55,493 nucleotides of DNA from JABCPO02 sp052174015 (GCA_052174015.1 JBQMXM010000007.1:1-55493); one strand, 5' to 3'. Counted from the first letter of the stretch, positions 15,043 to 24,718 are shown. The notes: generated by a model from the letters alone, not told the origin. A program made the numbers and translations.

Positions 15043-16387
15043 CTTCTTGTCCTCTTTCTCCTAATATATTAATTATGTCTGGTACTGTATTTAATTTAGG
15101 GATAAATGATAGTTCAAGCATAATTAAATCTAGTGCCGTAAATTCTGCTTGTATTGCTGTTGATAATACATCTATTTTCTTATCTGCTCCTTTTTCTGCA
15201 ATACATGTAGCTCCAAGTAATTTTTTAGTATCTTTTTCAAATATTCCTTTTAATAGCATTTTTTTAGACTGTTTAAATTCTTTAAATCCATTATCTCCCA
15301 TTATTATCTTAGTATAATATTGTATATTAGCTTTTTGTAATTCTGTTTCTGTATGTCCTGTTTGTGCAATTTGATATCCAAATGCTTCTACTAAAGTAGT
15401 CTTTATAGTCCCTTTATATTTAATAGGCTTATTTAATATGTGATATGCTACTATTTTAGCATGTTTTTCTGCTTGTGATGCATTGCTAGAATATGTATTA
15501 ATTCCTAGATTTGTTTTTATTCTTGTAACATCTCCTATTGCATATATATTTGATATATTTGTTTGCATATATTCATTAACAATTATATAGTCATGTTCGT
15601 CTGTTGCTATTCCTGCTCTTTTTATAAATTTAGTAGCTGGTATATATCCTGCACATACTATTACAAAATCTACTTTTAAAACATTTCTAATATCTGAGTT
15701 AAATTCTATCTTTATTTTTGTATCTATTTGCCCTACTTTAGATACTTTTGTTATCTTACTATTTGGATATATTTGAATATATTCTTGGAATATTTCTTGT
15801 ACTTCTTTAGATATATCTGAATCTAACTCTTTTAGTATTTCTTCGTCTTCCTGTATTAGATTTACATATATTCCTCTTTTATTTAAATTTTCTGCTAGCT
15901 CTAATACTATTTTTCCTGTTCCTATTATAGCTGCAGTCTGAGGATGATTTTTATCTAAATATTTTTTTAGCCTTTTAGCATTTGCAAGATTTTTATGTAT
16001 AAATATATTTTCACTAACATTATTAAATTCATCTAGTTTTTTAGATAGAGTTCCTACAGATAATATAAGTTTATCATATGTGATTTTAAACATATTTGAT
16101 GTTTTTGTATCTATAACCTTGATTTCATTATCGTTTGGTATAATATCAATAACTTCTGATGTAAGTTTAACATCTATATTATATACTTCTTTTAGAGTTC
16201 TAACTTCATCTTTCATTAATTGTTCTTCTGTTAATTCTCCTGATATATAATATGGCATTGCTTGTTGTACATATGACATATATGCTAATTTTTCTACAAT
16301 GATTATTTCATCTGTTAAATTTTCTTTTCTTAAATTTTTTGCTAAAGACAAACCACCATTTTGTCCACCTATTATAACTATTTTCAT
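15029..16387 (-). CDS. FAD-dependent pyridine nucleotide-disulfide oxidoreductase (CoADR/NADH oxidase-like)
   Basis: Two Rossmann domains: an FAD loop near residues 3-16 (IVIIGGQNGGLSLA) and an NAD loop near 155 (AAIIGTGKIVLELAENL). The FAD-binding segment NIYAIGDVTRI lies near 292, followed by the dimerisation domain. This is the coenzyme A disulfide reductase / NADH oxidase family. Members carry a redox Cys in YISFANCGLPYY; here the same segment reads YMSYVQQAMPYY with Gln42 at the Cys position. Disulfide or peroxide chemistry through that Cys is therefore not possible, though a simple NAD(P)H-flavin role could remain. RBS GAGGT precedes the ATG. It is translationally linked to murT by a 14-nt overlap. 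Confidence 0.82.
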   Translation of the reverse strand: MKIVIIGGQNGGLSLAKNLRKENLTDEIIIVEKLAYMSYVQQAMPYYISGELTEEQLMKDEVRTLKEVYNIDVKLTSEVIDIIPNDNEIKVIDTKTSNMFKITYDKLILSVGTLSKKLDEFNNVSENIFIHKNLANAKRLKKYLDKNHPQTAAIIGTGKIVLELAENLNKRGIYVNLIQEDEEILKELDSDISKEVQEIFQEYIQIYPNSKITKVSKVGQIDTKIKIEFNSDIRNVLKVDFVIVCAGYIPATKFIKRAGIATDEHDYIIVNEYMQTNISNIYAIGDVTRIKTNLGINTYSSNASQAEKHAKIVAYHILNKPIKYKGTIKTTLVEAFGYQIAQTGHTETELQKANIQYYTKIIMGDNGFKEFKQSKKMLLKGIFEKDTKKLLGATCIAEKGADKKIDVLSTAIQAEFTALDLIMLELSFIPKLNTVPDIINILGERGQEDEKN

Positions 16388-16451
16388 AACTACCTCATTT
16401 TTCTTTTGTTTTTGTATTAAATTTATAAATTTTATACTATTATTTATAATA

Positions 16452-16964
16452 TTATTTTATATTATTTGCTTCAGATGAAGCTATTTTATCTACCATCTCG
16501 TTAAACTTATTTCCACTATGTCCTAATACTTTTAATATATATACATGTATATTTTTTCCTCTTAATTTTAATATATATATAATCATTTGTTTCCAATATT
16601 CTACATTTTTTACATCTTTAAAATCTTTTTCTATCCAATTTGGAATCCAATTGTTTATACCATTTACCACATAGCTACTATCTGAATATATATATACTTG
16701 CAGGCCTTCTATTTTGTCCTTATTTTCAGTTTTATCTGCTAATGTAAGTATATACCTTAATGTTTCAATTACAGCCGTAATTTCCATAATATTATTCGTT
16801 GTATTAGTACTATGTCCTGATATTTTTTTAACAATATTATCTTCATTATAGTTTTCATTTTTATCATATTGTTGATATATTATAATACTTCCATATCCTC
16901 CGTTACCTGGATTACCTTTACAGGCTCCATCTGTGTATGCAATAATATTTTTCCTATTTTCCAT
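16452..16964 (-). CDS. rnhA: Ribonuclease HI
   Basis: Cleaves RNA in RNA-DNA hybrids. The four carboxylates are visible: Asp in AYTDGACKGNPG, Glu in NIMEITAV, Asp in YSDSSYVVNGI, and Asp in NEMVDKIA; the catalytic-loop His is in GHSGN. At 170 residues it is slightly longer than E. coli RnhA (155) because of an Asn-rich insertion near residue 35. The start overlaps the end of smpB by 11 nt with an RBS (GAGAGAG) inside smpB, so the two are co-translated. Confidence 0.93.
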   Translation of the reverse strand: MENRKNIIAYTDGACKGNPGNGGYGSIIIYQQYDKNENYNEDNIVKKISGHSTNTTNNIMEITAVIETLRYILTLADKTENKDKIEGLQVYIYSDSSYVVNGINNWIPNWIEKDFKDVKNVEYWKQMIIYILKLRGKNIHVYILKVLGHSGNKFNEMVDKIASSEANNIK

Positions 16965-17397
16965 AATTTAAACTCTCTCTTTCTATTCTTCTTTGTTGAT
17001 CTTTTTTAGCCAAGTCTTGTCTTTTATCATAAAGCTTTTTACCTTTTCCTAAGATTATTTCTAGTTTAAATTTATTATTTTTCATATATATCCTATATGG
17101 AACTATTGCTAATTTTTTTTCTTTTTGTTTTTGTGATAATTTTAATATTTCTTTTTTATGTGCTAAAAGTGTTCTAGTTCTATATGGGTCTTTATTTTCT
17201 CTTGCCCCAAATTCGTATGGTGATATATGCATATTAACTATTTTTAATTCTCCATTTTTAATAATACAAAAACTCTCACGTATATTACATCTTCCTTTTA
17301 ATATAGATTTCACTTCACAACCTGTAAGTGCTATTCCAACTTCTAGTTTATCTATTATTTCATAATTTCGTTTAGCATTTGGATTTGTTATATTCAT
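16954..17397 (-). CDS. smpB: SsrA-binding protein SmpB
   Basis: Partner of tmRNA in trans-translation, which tags stalled products for ClpXP (encoded at 1403-3364). Family motifs are seen in order: NPNAKRNYEIIDKLEVGI, LTGCEVKSI, IKNGELKIVNMHISPYEFG, DPYRTRTLLAHKKEI and the basic tail YDKRQDLAKKDQQRRIERE. It is 147 residues long, the normal size. The ssrA gene itself is not in the window. The start codon overlaps the stop of the small membrane protein upstream by one base. Confidence 0.96.
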   Translation of the reverse strand: MNITNPNAKRNYEIIDKLEVGIALTGCEVKSILKGRCNIRESFCIIKNGELKIVNMHISPYEFGARENKDPYRTRTLLAHKKEILKLSQKQKEKKLAIVPYRIYMKNNKFKLEIILGKGKKLYDKRQDLAKKDQQRRIERESLNYGK

Positions 17398-17645
17398 TAT
17401 ATATTTATTCCTTTTTCCATTATTTCTTCTTGTTTTCTTGATATTGTTGATAATTTAATTAATATAGTAATATTTAATAATATTATTACTAAAGATACTC
17501 CAAGCAATATTATTAATAACATATTATTAGTGCTTAATTGAGAATCTGATATTTGTGATATATTATTTGTTGCATATACATTTGTATTAATTATACTATA
17601 CATAGATATTATAGTTATTACACTAATTTTATACTTATATTTCAT
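17397..17645 (-). CDS. Small membrane protein with signal peptide
   Basis: An 82-residue protein, not recognised. It starts with a basic segment and a hydrophobic signal ending NVYA, a plausible signal peptidase site. A short polar stretch follows, then a long transmembrane helix (about residues 40-63, MLLIILLGVSLVIILLNITI) and a polar tail (SRKQEEIMEKG). I start at the ATG at 17645, where GAGG lies 5 nt upstream, rather than at the GTG two codons earlier, which is part of the RBS. It sits between engB and smpB and shares a base with smpB. No function is suggested by its context beyond co-expression. Confidence 0.7.
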   Translation of the reverse strand: MKYKYKISVITIISMYSIINTNVYATNNISQISDSQLSTNNMLLIILLGVSLVIILLNITILIKLSTISRKQEEIMEKGINI

Positions 17646-17655
17646 TTTCACCTCA

Positions 17656-18258
17656 TTATATATTATATTTTGTTGTTTCTAATATCTCAAATATTTTTTC
17701 CCATGTTTGTTCTACATATTGTTTGTTTTCTGCTGAATATGGCAATATTGGACTATATGATATTCCAAGTATTTTTTTAATTTCATTTACTCTTGCTTCC
17801 ACTTTTGATTTTGATAACTTATCAGCCTTATTACATAATATTAAAAATGGTATATTTTGTTTTAAGATATATTCATACATATGTAAATCATCTTTTGTTG
17901 GATCATGTCTAATATCTAATAATTGTACTATTAATGATATTCCTCTTATTTGTAAATATTCTTCTATATATACTCCCATTTTAGCTGCATCTATTTTACT
18001 CATCTTACTATATCCATATCCTGGTAAATCAACTATATGCATCTTATTATCAATATTATAGAAGTTTATTTGTCTTGTCTTACCTGGTACATTACTAGTT
18101 TTTGCTAATTTTTTTCTGTTTAACATACTATTTATAAAGCTTGATTTACCTACATTAGATTTTCCAACAAGTACTATTTCATGTTCTAATAATTCTGGAT
18201 ATTGTTTTTTGCTTGTTGCAGATATTACAAAATTTGCATTATTCTTATTTAACTCCAT
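17656..18258 (-). CDS. engB: Ribosome biogenesis GTPase YsxC/EngB
   Basis: Essential TRAFAC GTPase needed for 50S assembly. G1 GKSNVGKSS (residues 32-40), the G2 region TSNVPGKTRQINFY, G3 DLPGYGYSK, G4 NKADK and G5 YSAEN are all present. Its 200 residues match the family. The start overlaps the thioesterase gene upstream by 14 nt. Confidence 0.96.
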   Translation of the reverse strand: MELNKNNANFVISATSKKQYPELLEHEIVLVGKSNVGKSSFINSMLNRKKLAKTSNVPGKTRQINFYNIDNKMHIVDLPGYGYSKMSKIDAAKMGVYIEEYLQIRGISLIVQLLDIRHDPTKDDLHMYEYILKQNIPFLILCNKADKLSKSKVEARVNEIKKILGISYSPILPYSAENKQYVEQTWEKIFEILETTKYNI

Positions 18259-18721
18259 CTATATCCTCCTCTGTAATTACATATTTTTTAAGTTTGTTGT
18301 ATACTTCTGGTAATTTTTTAGATATATTCATTAATTTTAAGTTTTCATCTATCCATGCGATTTTAGTTTCACCTTTATGGATTAATTGTTCTCCAACATA
18401 TAGTTCATATATAAATTCTGATTTTACACTTGTTTGAGTTTTTAATGCTGTATATATTGTTACAGTATCTCCAAATTTTGCAGGTTTTAAGTATTTAGCA
18501 TGATGTTCTACAATTGCTATTTGACCACCACATTTTTCTACATCATTTAAAAAGTGAATTTTAGCTTTTCTAAGTAAACTTTCTCTTGCTATATCATAAT
18601 ATACTAAATATTTACTATTATGTACTATTCCCATTCTATCTGTCTCATCAAATCTAACATGTAGTACTAATTTTCCTACTTTTTCTTCATTAATCTTTCG
18701 TATTATTGGTTCATTTTTCAT
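18245..18721 (-). CDS. YbgC/FadM-type acyl-CoA thioesterase (hotdog fold)
   Basis: A 4HBT-type hotdog protein. The signature HVRFDETDRMGIVHNSKYLVYYDIARE contains the catalytic-type Asp followed by GIVHN. Later strands (EHHAKYLKPAKFGDTVTIYT, KGETKIAWID) fit the YbgC family. Substrate is not determinable; short-chain acyl-CoA thioesters are typical. It starts the operon leading through engB to rnhA and has a good promoter. Confidence 0.85.
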   Translation of the reverse strand: MKNEPIIRKINEEKVGKLVLHVRFDETDRMGIVHNSKYLVYYDIARESLLRKAKIHFLNDVEKCGGQIAIVEHHAKYLKPAKFGDTVTIYTALKTQTSVKSEFIYELYVGEQLIHKGETKIAWIDENLKLMNISKKLPEVYNKLKKYVITEEDIDGVK

Positions 18722-18771
18722 TTTTTTGATATCTTCTCTTTCTATATTTATTTTTTATTTTCCTATTTTAA

Positions 18772-18800
18772 ATTATAATATATCTTTAATGTTTTTTCAA
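18772..18800 (-). promoter_or_regulatory. Promoter of the thioesterase-engB-smpB-rnhA operon
   Basis: TTGAAA, a 17-bp spacer and TATAAT on the minus strand, about 50 nt before the thioesterase start. Confidence 0.6.
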
Positions 18801-18866
18801 CTTAATATATTATAATCCCTTTGTTTGTTCGTACATATTTTCATGTTAATTACATAGTTAAAATTT

Positions 18867-18905
18867 AAAAATATCTAAGTAACATAGTTGCACTCAGATA
18901 TTTTT
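18867..18905 (-). terminator. Terminator after tlyA
   Basis: A 10-bp stem AAAAATATCT / AGATATTTTT, 40 nt beyond the tlyA stop. Its own 3' arm provides the T-run. Confidence 0.7.
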
Positions 18906-18944
18906 ATTCTATATTATTATTCATTTGTTTATTACATATTTTAT

Positions 18945-19934
18945 TTATTTCATATTTTGTTCTGTATTATCATTAATAAAATTATATTCATCTATATCTT
19001 CATCAATGTTTTCTACTCTTTCTTTTTGTTTAGCAATTTCTTTTGCTTCTTGTTTCTTATTAATTGATTTTGTTACTATTCTATTTATTTTTTTCTCTAT
19101 ATTTTCTTTTTCTATTATATTAATTACTTTTTCAGCATCTCTTATTTCTTCTTCATTTAATTTTAGATATACTAAATATTCTATATTTGTTTTAGGTGAT
19201 ATTAATGGTGAGTATGTAATGCCTTTTAAATCATATTTTTGAAGATATGTTGTAAGTACATCTAATATTGCTTTTTTAATCAATTTCTCATCTTTTACAA
19301 TTCCCTTTGTTTTTGATATTTCTTTTCCTATCTCAAATTGTGGTTTAATTAGCAATACTAATTCTTTTGGTGATATCTTTATAATTGTATCATAAACTAA
19401 TTTTAATGATATAAATGATAAATCTCCTACAACTATATCTATTTTTTCTGCTTTTATTTCAGGTATTTTATACACATCTCTTATATCTGTATTTTCATAT
19501 ATATATAAATTTTTCCATTTTGTTAATTTTGGTGATATTTGATTTGTACCTACATCTATTGCATATACTTTTTTAGCATTTTTTAATAATAGTACTTCTG
19601 AAAATCCTCCTGTTGAAGCTCCCATGTCTAAAGCTACTTTATTTTCTATATTAATATTGAATTCTTCTACTGCCTTTTCTAACTTTAAAGCTCCTTGTGA
19701 AACAAATTTATATTTATTTTCTTCTTCCCTTATATATATATGATCTATATATTTTGTAGATACTTTTTGATTAGGTCTTCTAAATATCTTAACAATATTA
19801 TCTTCGTCATCTATTAATTCTTTTATAGGAATACTTATATATGCTATACCACTAGTTATATATTTTTGTGCTAATGTTCGTGATATATTATATTTTTCTG
19901 ATATAATTTTATCTATTCTTTCTTTGCTTTCCAA
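18945..19934 (-). CDS. tlyA: TlyA-family rRNA 2'-O-methyltransferase (S4 + FtsJ domains)
   Basis: The N-terminal S4 RNA-binding domain (ERIDKIISEKYNISRTLAQKYI) is followed by an FtsJ-type SAM domain with ALDMGASTGGFSEVLL near residue 100 and VVGDLSFISL near 165. TlyA methylates 16S and 23S rRNA in the characterised cases. The family usually ends near 270 residues; this protein has about 60 further residues of Lys/Glu-rich helix, probably disordered or coiled. No ATG lies near the RBS: the best start is TTG at 19934, with AAAGGA about 12 nt upstream. It is the last gene of the rel operon. Confidence 0.88.
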   Translation of the reverse strand: MESKERIDKIISEKYNISRTLAQKYITSGIAYISIPIKELIDDEDNIVKIFRRPNQKVSTKYIDHIYIREEENKYKFVSQGALKLEKAVEEFNINIENKVALDMGASTGGFSEVLLLKNAKKVYAIDVGTNQISPKLTKWKNLYIYENTDIRDVYKIPEIKAEKIDIVVGDLSFISLKLVYDTIIKISPKELVLLIKPQFEIGKEISKTKGIVKDEKLIKKAILDVLTTYLQKYDLKGITYSPLISPKTNIEYLVYLKLNEEEIRDAEKVINIIEKENIEKKINRIVTKSINKKQEAKEIAKQKERVENIDEDIDEYNFINDNTEQNMK

Positions 19935-19966
19935 AATACGATTATTCCTTTACTATAATATTTTAC

Positions 19967-20665
19967 TTAGTCTTCTAAATGTTTATTATCTCTTAATATT
20001 ACTATATCATCATGTCCTGGTAAAATTAATGTATTTTCATTAAAATTCTCATAAATATATCTTAAACTTGCTTGCATTTCTTGCATATTACCACTTGGAA
20101 AATCTACTCTACCATATGTTTTATTAAACATTGTATCTCCTGTAAATAGTACTTCTGTAGGTATTACATCTGTAAGTACTTCAAAACACATACCACCTTT
20201 TGTATGTCCTGATGTTAAATGTGATTTAATTTTAACAAATTCTGTTACTTCAATTATATCTTGATCTTTTAATGATATATCTATATCTGTTTTAGGATTA
20301 TCAATTCCAAATATATTTGTAAATGTATATTCTTGATTTTTTAATAGTTTTCCATCTATTTCAGAGATTGCTACTTTTGCATTTGTTTTTGCTTTAGTAT
20401 TATCTAATCCTGCTATATGGTCAACATGAAAATGGGTTAATAATATGTATTTCATTTCTATATTTACAAATTCAGGTCTTATTAAAACTTCTGTTAAATC
20501 ACTTCCTGGATCTACTATTACTCCATACTTATTATCTACTATCATAATATATGTATTAACTAATACTCCTTCTATTTCTTTTTGAAATGAGTTTTCAACC
20601 TTATATATTTCTATAGTATATTTTGTACTTTCTTTTTTATACACTTTATTAATATTTTTTATCAT
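19967..20665 (-). CDS. Metallo-beta-lactamase-fold hydrolase (glyoxalase II / YcbL-like)
   Basis: Metal motifs in family order: THFHVDH near residue 99, the Gly/His segment SGHTKGG near 153, FTGDTMF near 174 and LPGHDD near 216. This arrangement belongs to the YcbL/glyoxalase II-like branch (232 residues, no extra C-terminal domain). The substrate, usually a thioester such as a hydroxyacyl conjugate, is not evident. It lies 4 nt after rel, with GAGGGT as RBS. Confidence 0.85.
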   Translation of the reverse strand: MIKNINKVYKKESTKYTIEIYKVENSFQKEIEGVLVNTYIMIVDNKYGVIVDPGSDLTEVLIRPEFVNIEMKYILLTHFHVDHIAGLDNTKAKTNAKVAISEIDGKLLKNQEYTFTNIFGIDNPKTDIDISLKDQDIIEVTEFVKIKSHLTSGHTKGGMCFEVLTDVIPTEVLFTGDTMFNKTYGRVDFPSGNMQEMQASLRYIYENFNENTLILPGHDDIVILRDNKHLED

Positions 20666-20669
20666 TTGT

Positions 20670-22901
20670 TTACCCTCTTTTCCTTTTTATTTCTAATACA
20701 TTTTCTAATCCTTGCATTGATAATATTATTTTATTTAATTCTTCATATGTTTTAACAACTATTTTCATTTTAACATTTAAAAGTTCATCTTTTGTAACAT
20801 TTGCATCTAATCCTGTAAGAGTAGCAGTAGACTTATCTATAACTAATATTAGATTTTTAACCATATCTTTTACATTTAAAGCATATATTTCTAATTCTAC
20901 TACATAGTTTTGAGTTATATTATTGCTCCAATATACATCAATTATCCTATTATGATCTTTCATTAATTTTGAGATATTTCTACAATTAGTTCTATGTACA
21001 GATACTCCTCTTCCTTGAGTAATATACCCTATAATTTCATCTCCAGGTACAGGATTACAACATTTTGCTGGTTTAATAAGCAAATTGTCTATCCCTTTTA
21101 TATATAGTCCATTTTGACTTACTATTTTTTCTTCTATCTCTTTTTCTTTTTCTTTGTTTTTGTCTTTATCTTGTTCTAGTTCTTTAATCTTTTTATCTAT
21201 TATATCTTCATCATGTGTCTTTTTGTATATATTAAGTAATTTTCCTGTAACCTTATTTACTCCTAAATTACCAAATCCCATTGCTGCATATACATCCTCT
21301 ATTTTTTGTAATGCATATCTTGTTTTAACTATTTCTAACGCTTCTACTGTAATTACTTCAAATGGTTTATACCCTAATCTTTTAATTTCTTTTTCTAGAA
21401 TTTCTTTCCCTTTTTCTATATTTTCTTCTCTAGTTTCTTTTTTAAAATATTTTGTAATTCTAGCTCTTGCAGTTGGTGTTTTTACAACTTTTAACCAATC
21501 TCTACTTGGACCACTCGATGCTTCTGATGTAAGTATATTAACTATATCACCATTTTTTAAGACTGTAGTTATAGGTACCATAACACCATTTAATTTTGCA
21601 CCAATCAACTTATTACCAATATGTTCATGTATCATATATGCAAAATCAATTGTTGTTGCCCCTTTTACTAATACTTTAATATCTCCTTTTGGAGTAAACA
21701 CATATACTTCATCTTCAAATAGTTCTGTTTTTAGTGTTTCCATAAATTGTTCAGGGTCATTTGTTTGTTCTTGCCATTCTATTGTTTGTCTAACCCATGA
21801 TAATTTATCTTCTTTTACAGATACAACTGATTTTTTACCTTTGTAATTTGCTTCTTTATATGCCCAATGTGCTGCAATACCAAATTCAGCTATTTCATGC
21901 ATTTCATGTGTCCTAATTTGAACCTCAAAAGGTGATTCTTTAGGAATTATTAATGTTGTATGTATTGATTGATACATATTTGATTTTGGAACAGCTATAT
22001 AATCTTTAAATCTTCCTATCATTGGAGTAAACTTTTCATGTAATAATCCAAGTATACTATAACATGTAGGTATATCATTTACTATTACTCTTAAAGCAAA
22101 AATGTCATAGATTCTCTCAATTGGTAAATCATCTCTTTTCATCTTCTTATATATACTATATATATGTTTTGTTCTACCACTTAATTCATATTTAATTCTA
22201 TTCTTTTTAAAAATAGTATTTAATTCTTTCTCAATTTTTGCTAAGTATTCATTTCTTTGCTTACTTGTTTTGTCTAATCCTACTAATATTTTATGATATT
22301 CTTCAGGCATTAAGTATTTAAATCCTAAGTCTTCAAGTTCTCCTTTAAATTGATGCATACCTAACCTATTTGCAAGTGGTGCATATATGTCTAAAGTCTC
22401 TTTAGATTTAAGTATTTGCTTTTCCCTTTTCATATAATTCATAGTTCTCATATTATGTAGTCTATCAGCAATCTTAACTAATATTACTCTTATGTCTTTA
22501 CCCATAGCTAAAAACATTTTTCTGTAATTTTCTACTTGGCTTTCTTCTTTAGTAGTATATTTTAACTTACCTAATTTAGTTACACCTTCAACCATTACAG
22601 CTACTTCTTCACCAAACATATTTTTAATATCATCATATGTAGAAACTGTGTCTTCAATTACATCATGAAGTAATGCTGCACAGATTGTATTATCATCCAT
22701 ACCTATTTTAGATAATATGTATGCAACGTTTAAAGGGTGTATTATATATTTTTCTCCTGAAAGTCTTACTTGATCTTTATGTGCTTCTTCTGCATAATAA
22801 TATGCTTTATTTATCTTTTTAAGATCTGATTTCCTATTTTTAGACTTCTGCATTTGTAGTAATTGAGAAATATTAGATATTGTTTCATTAGTTAATTTCA
22901 T
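20670..22901 (-). CDS. relA: Bifunctional (p)ppGpp synthetase/hydrolase Rel
   Basis: Makes and degrades the stringent-response alarmone. Domains in order: the HD hydrolase (RLSGEKYIIHPLNVAYIL and LLHDVIEDT, residues ~45-90, intact), the synthetase domain (YDIFALRVIV, GRFKDYIAVPKSNMYQSIHT, ~250-310; the RFKD motif is that of bifunctional Rel enzymes), TGS (~390-450), a helical and zinc-finger-like region with CCNPVPGDEIIGYIT, and a C-terminal ACT domain. At 743 residues it is full length. RBS GGAGG precedes the ATG. It is followed by the MBL hydrolase and tlyA. Confidence 0.96.
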   Translation of the reverse strand: MKLTNETISNISQLLQMQKSKNRKSDLKKINKAYYYAEEAHKDQVRLSGEKYIIHPLNVAYILSKIGMDDNTICAALLHDVIEDTVSTYDDIKNMFGEEVAVMVEGVTKLGKLKYTTKEESQVENYRKMFLAMGKDIRVILVKIADRLHNMRTMNYMKREKQILKSKETLDIYAPLANRLGMHQFKGELEDLGFKYLMPEEYHKILVGLDKTSKQRNEYLAKIEKELNTIFKKNRIKYELSGRTKHIYSIYKKMKRDDLPIERIYDIFALRVIVNDIPTCYSILGLLHEKFTPMIGRFKDYIAVPKSNMYQSIHTTLIIPKESPFEVQIRTHEMHEIAEFGIAAHWAYKEANYKGKKSVVSVKEDKLSWVRQTIEWQEQTNDPEQFMETLKTELFEDEVYVFTPKGDIKVLVKGATTIDFAYMIHEHIGNKLIGAKLNGVMVPITTVLKNGDIVNILTSEASSGPSRDWLKVVKTPTARARITKYFKKETREENIEKGKEILEKEIKRLGYKPFEVITVEALEIVKTRYALQKIEDVYAAMGFGNLGVNKVTGKLLNIYKKTHDEDIIDKKIKELEQDKDKNKEKEKEIEEKIVSQNGLYIKGIDNLLIKPAKCCNPVPGDEIIGYITQGRGVSVHRTNCRNISKLMKDHNRIIDVYWSNNITQNYVVELEIYALNVKDMVKNLILVIDKSTATLTGLDANVTKDELLNVKMKIVVKTYEELNKIILSMQGLENVLEIKRKRG

Positions 22902-23076
22902 TTTGCCTCCATACTAATTATATTATACCACCTTTTGCAACATATATCTATATATATAATTATATTAATGTATAGATCACTTTAAAATATTTATAACAAA
23001 ATATTAATATAAAGTTAAATAAATATAATTAAATAGAAACAATATACTTTTTTACACATATTTAAAATATTATATA

Positions 23077-24426
23077 TTAATCTTTTATCTTCCATACTCC
23101 TTGAGTTTGTTTTTCTATCATATTTCCATCTAAATATACTACTGGTCGCAAGAAATTTGCATGAGGTGCCCCATCAAAACTCCCATTCCATTCAGCATTT
23201 AAGACCGCGTCAATACTAACATATTCTAAGTACACACTATACACACAGAAGTAAGCATTACCAGAAATGTAAACAGAACGAGAGCTAAGCCAATACTGAT
23301 CGTTTTTATATATATGTACTTTTAATTTTCTCTTATTTTCTTTTACTTTTTCATCTTCTACTAAGTCTTTATCATATTCTCCATTTTCATCTATATCATA
23401 ATAGTCATATTCATATCTTTGTTTAGCTGTACTTGTTCCATTTTCTTGCACGCTACTTATTGTTGGATAATATACTTCTGAACTTTTTTGAGAAGGATTC
23501 ATATAATCTGGATCAAATAATTTTTTTTCTTCTTCTGTAAAATCAGTATAAGAATTACCTTTCATTATTTGAACAATATCAACCATTGTCATACTTCTTG
23601 CACCAGAACCAATTAATGTTCTCATTTGTGCTTCTCCTACATACTTATTACCTATTTGGTAGCTTGTAGTTATTTGTTTAGCTCCTTTTCCATGTCCATA
23701 TATACTACATGCTTTATGTAGCTCTTCTTCTGCATATAACCAACCTATACCACCTTCTAATGTAAATTTATTTGCTTCTTTTCCTCCTGTTACTCCTCCT
23801 ACTGGTTCTTTACTCATTACTTTTAATTGATTACCTGCTTTAGATATTACTACCCATTCATTATTATTTGCTTTTGCAGTAACTGTTTGAGTACCATAAC
23901 CATTACCACCTGTTTTTGCAGTACCTTTTACTGAAGTATAGGTTAATTTTGATGTATCTGTTACTCCCTTTGTTGGGTCATAAATTATTGTGTCTCCTAC
24001 CTTTAAATCTTCTGGTATAAGATTACCAGTAAATGGTTCTACATTATATGTGTCTTTATCTACAATATATTTATTATTTTGATTTGTTAATAATATACTT
24101 GTATCTGATTCATCTACATCTATATTTTTAAATCTAGGATTTTTTTGTAATTCTGTTTTTAACTCTGTACCACTTACAGTTGTATTATCTTTAGCTATTT
24201 TCTTATTTACTTTTATTCCAGTAAGTGTATTTTTGATATATTCTTGTTCTTCTGCTGAATTGTTCGTATTTCTTAAAAGTCTTGCTCTTTGTAATAATCC
24301 ATTATCTCCAACTGATACTGTTATTGTAACTACTGCTAATACTAGCATAATTATTATTGTAACTGCTAATGCTATTAATGTGATACCTTCATTATTTTTA
24401 ACATTTTTTAAATATGATTTTTTCAT
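23077..24426 (-). CDS. Type IV pilin-like protein with large C-terminal domain
   Basis: A class III-like prepilin N-terminus: a short basic leader, then Gly followed by ITLIALAVTIIIMLVLAVVT, so cleavage before Ile is expected. The usual Glu at +5 is Ala here. A helix follows (about to residue 70), then about 370 residues of globular sequence. The C-terminus (YWLSSRSVYISGNAYFCVY through FLRPVVYLDG) resembles the WLxSR...LRPV domains found in many secreted proteins of gut Clostridia and in C-type-lectin-like variable proteins. It probably forms part of a surface pseudopilus or adhesin. A prepilin peptidase follows downstream at 24719-25519 in the preceding transcript. RBS GAGAGGA. Confidence 0.75.
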   Translation of the reverse strand: MKKSYLKNVKNNEGITLIALAVTIIIMLVLAVVTITVSVGDNGLLQRARLLRNTNNSAEEQEYIKNTLTGIKVNKKIAKDNTTVSGTELKTELQKNPRFKNIDVDESDTSILLTNQNNKYIVDKDTYNVEPFTGNLIPEDLKVGDTIIYDPTKGVTDTSKLTYTSVKGTAKTGGNGYGTQTVTAKANNNEWVVISKAGNQLKVMSKEPVGGVTGGKEANKFTLEGGIGWLYAEEELHKACSIYGHGKGAKQITTSYQIGNKYVGEAQMRTLIGSGARSMTMVDIVQIMKGNSYTDFTEEEKKLFDPDYMNPSQKSSEVYYPTISSVQENGTSTAKQRYEYDYYDIDENGEYDKDLVEDEKVKENKRKLKVHIYKNDQYWLSSRSVYISGNAYFCVYSVYLEYVSIDAVLNAEWNGSFDGAPHANFLRPVVYLDGNMIEKQTQGVWKIKD

Positions 24427-24622
24427 AATATCCTCTCTTTTATATCATTTCCTATTATTTAGTTTACTATTATAGTATCAAATATTCAATTAAGTTCTAT
24501 ATAATATATTTTAAAATCATTATTATTACTCTATACATCTCTCTACATATGTTACATATATGCTTGAAATATGCATATTACAATTTATATACAAAAGTAT
24601 ATTTTTGTGATAAAAATGAAAC

Positions 24623-24652
24623 AAAGCTAATATACTTAAGTATACTAGCTTT
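24623..24652 (-). terminator. Terminator after the prepilin peptidase
   Basis: Arms AAAGCTA / TAGCTTT plus inner pairing (TATACTTAAGTATA) form a long stem, 67 nt after the stop, followed by GTTTCATTTTT on the minus strand. Confidence 0.65.
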
Positions 24653-24718
24653 CTATTTTATTTATTTTTTATATTTTTTTCTTTATTTATATTTTTTCAC
24701 AACTCATATTATTTGTTA

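Noticed and set aside
23077..24426. Diversity-generating retroelement target
   Set aside because: The C-terminal domain is suggestive, but no reverse transcriptase or template repeat occurs in the window.
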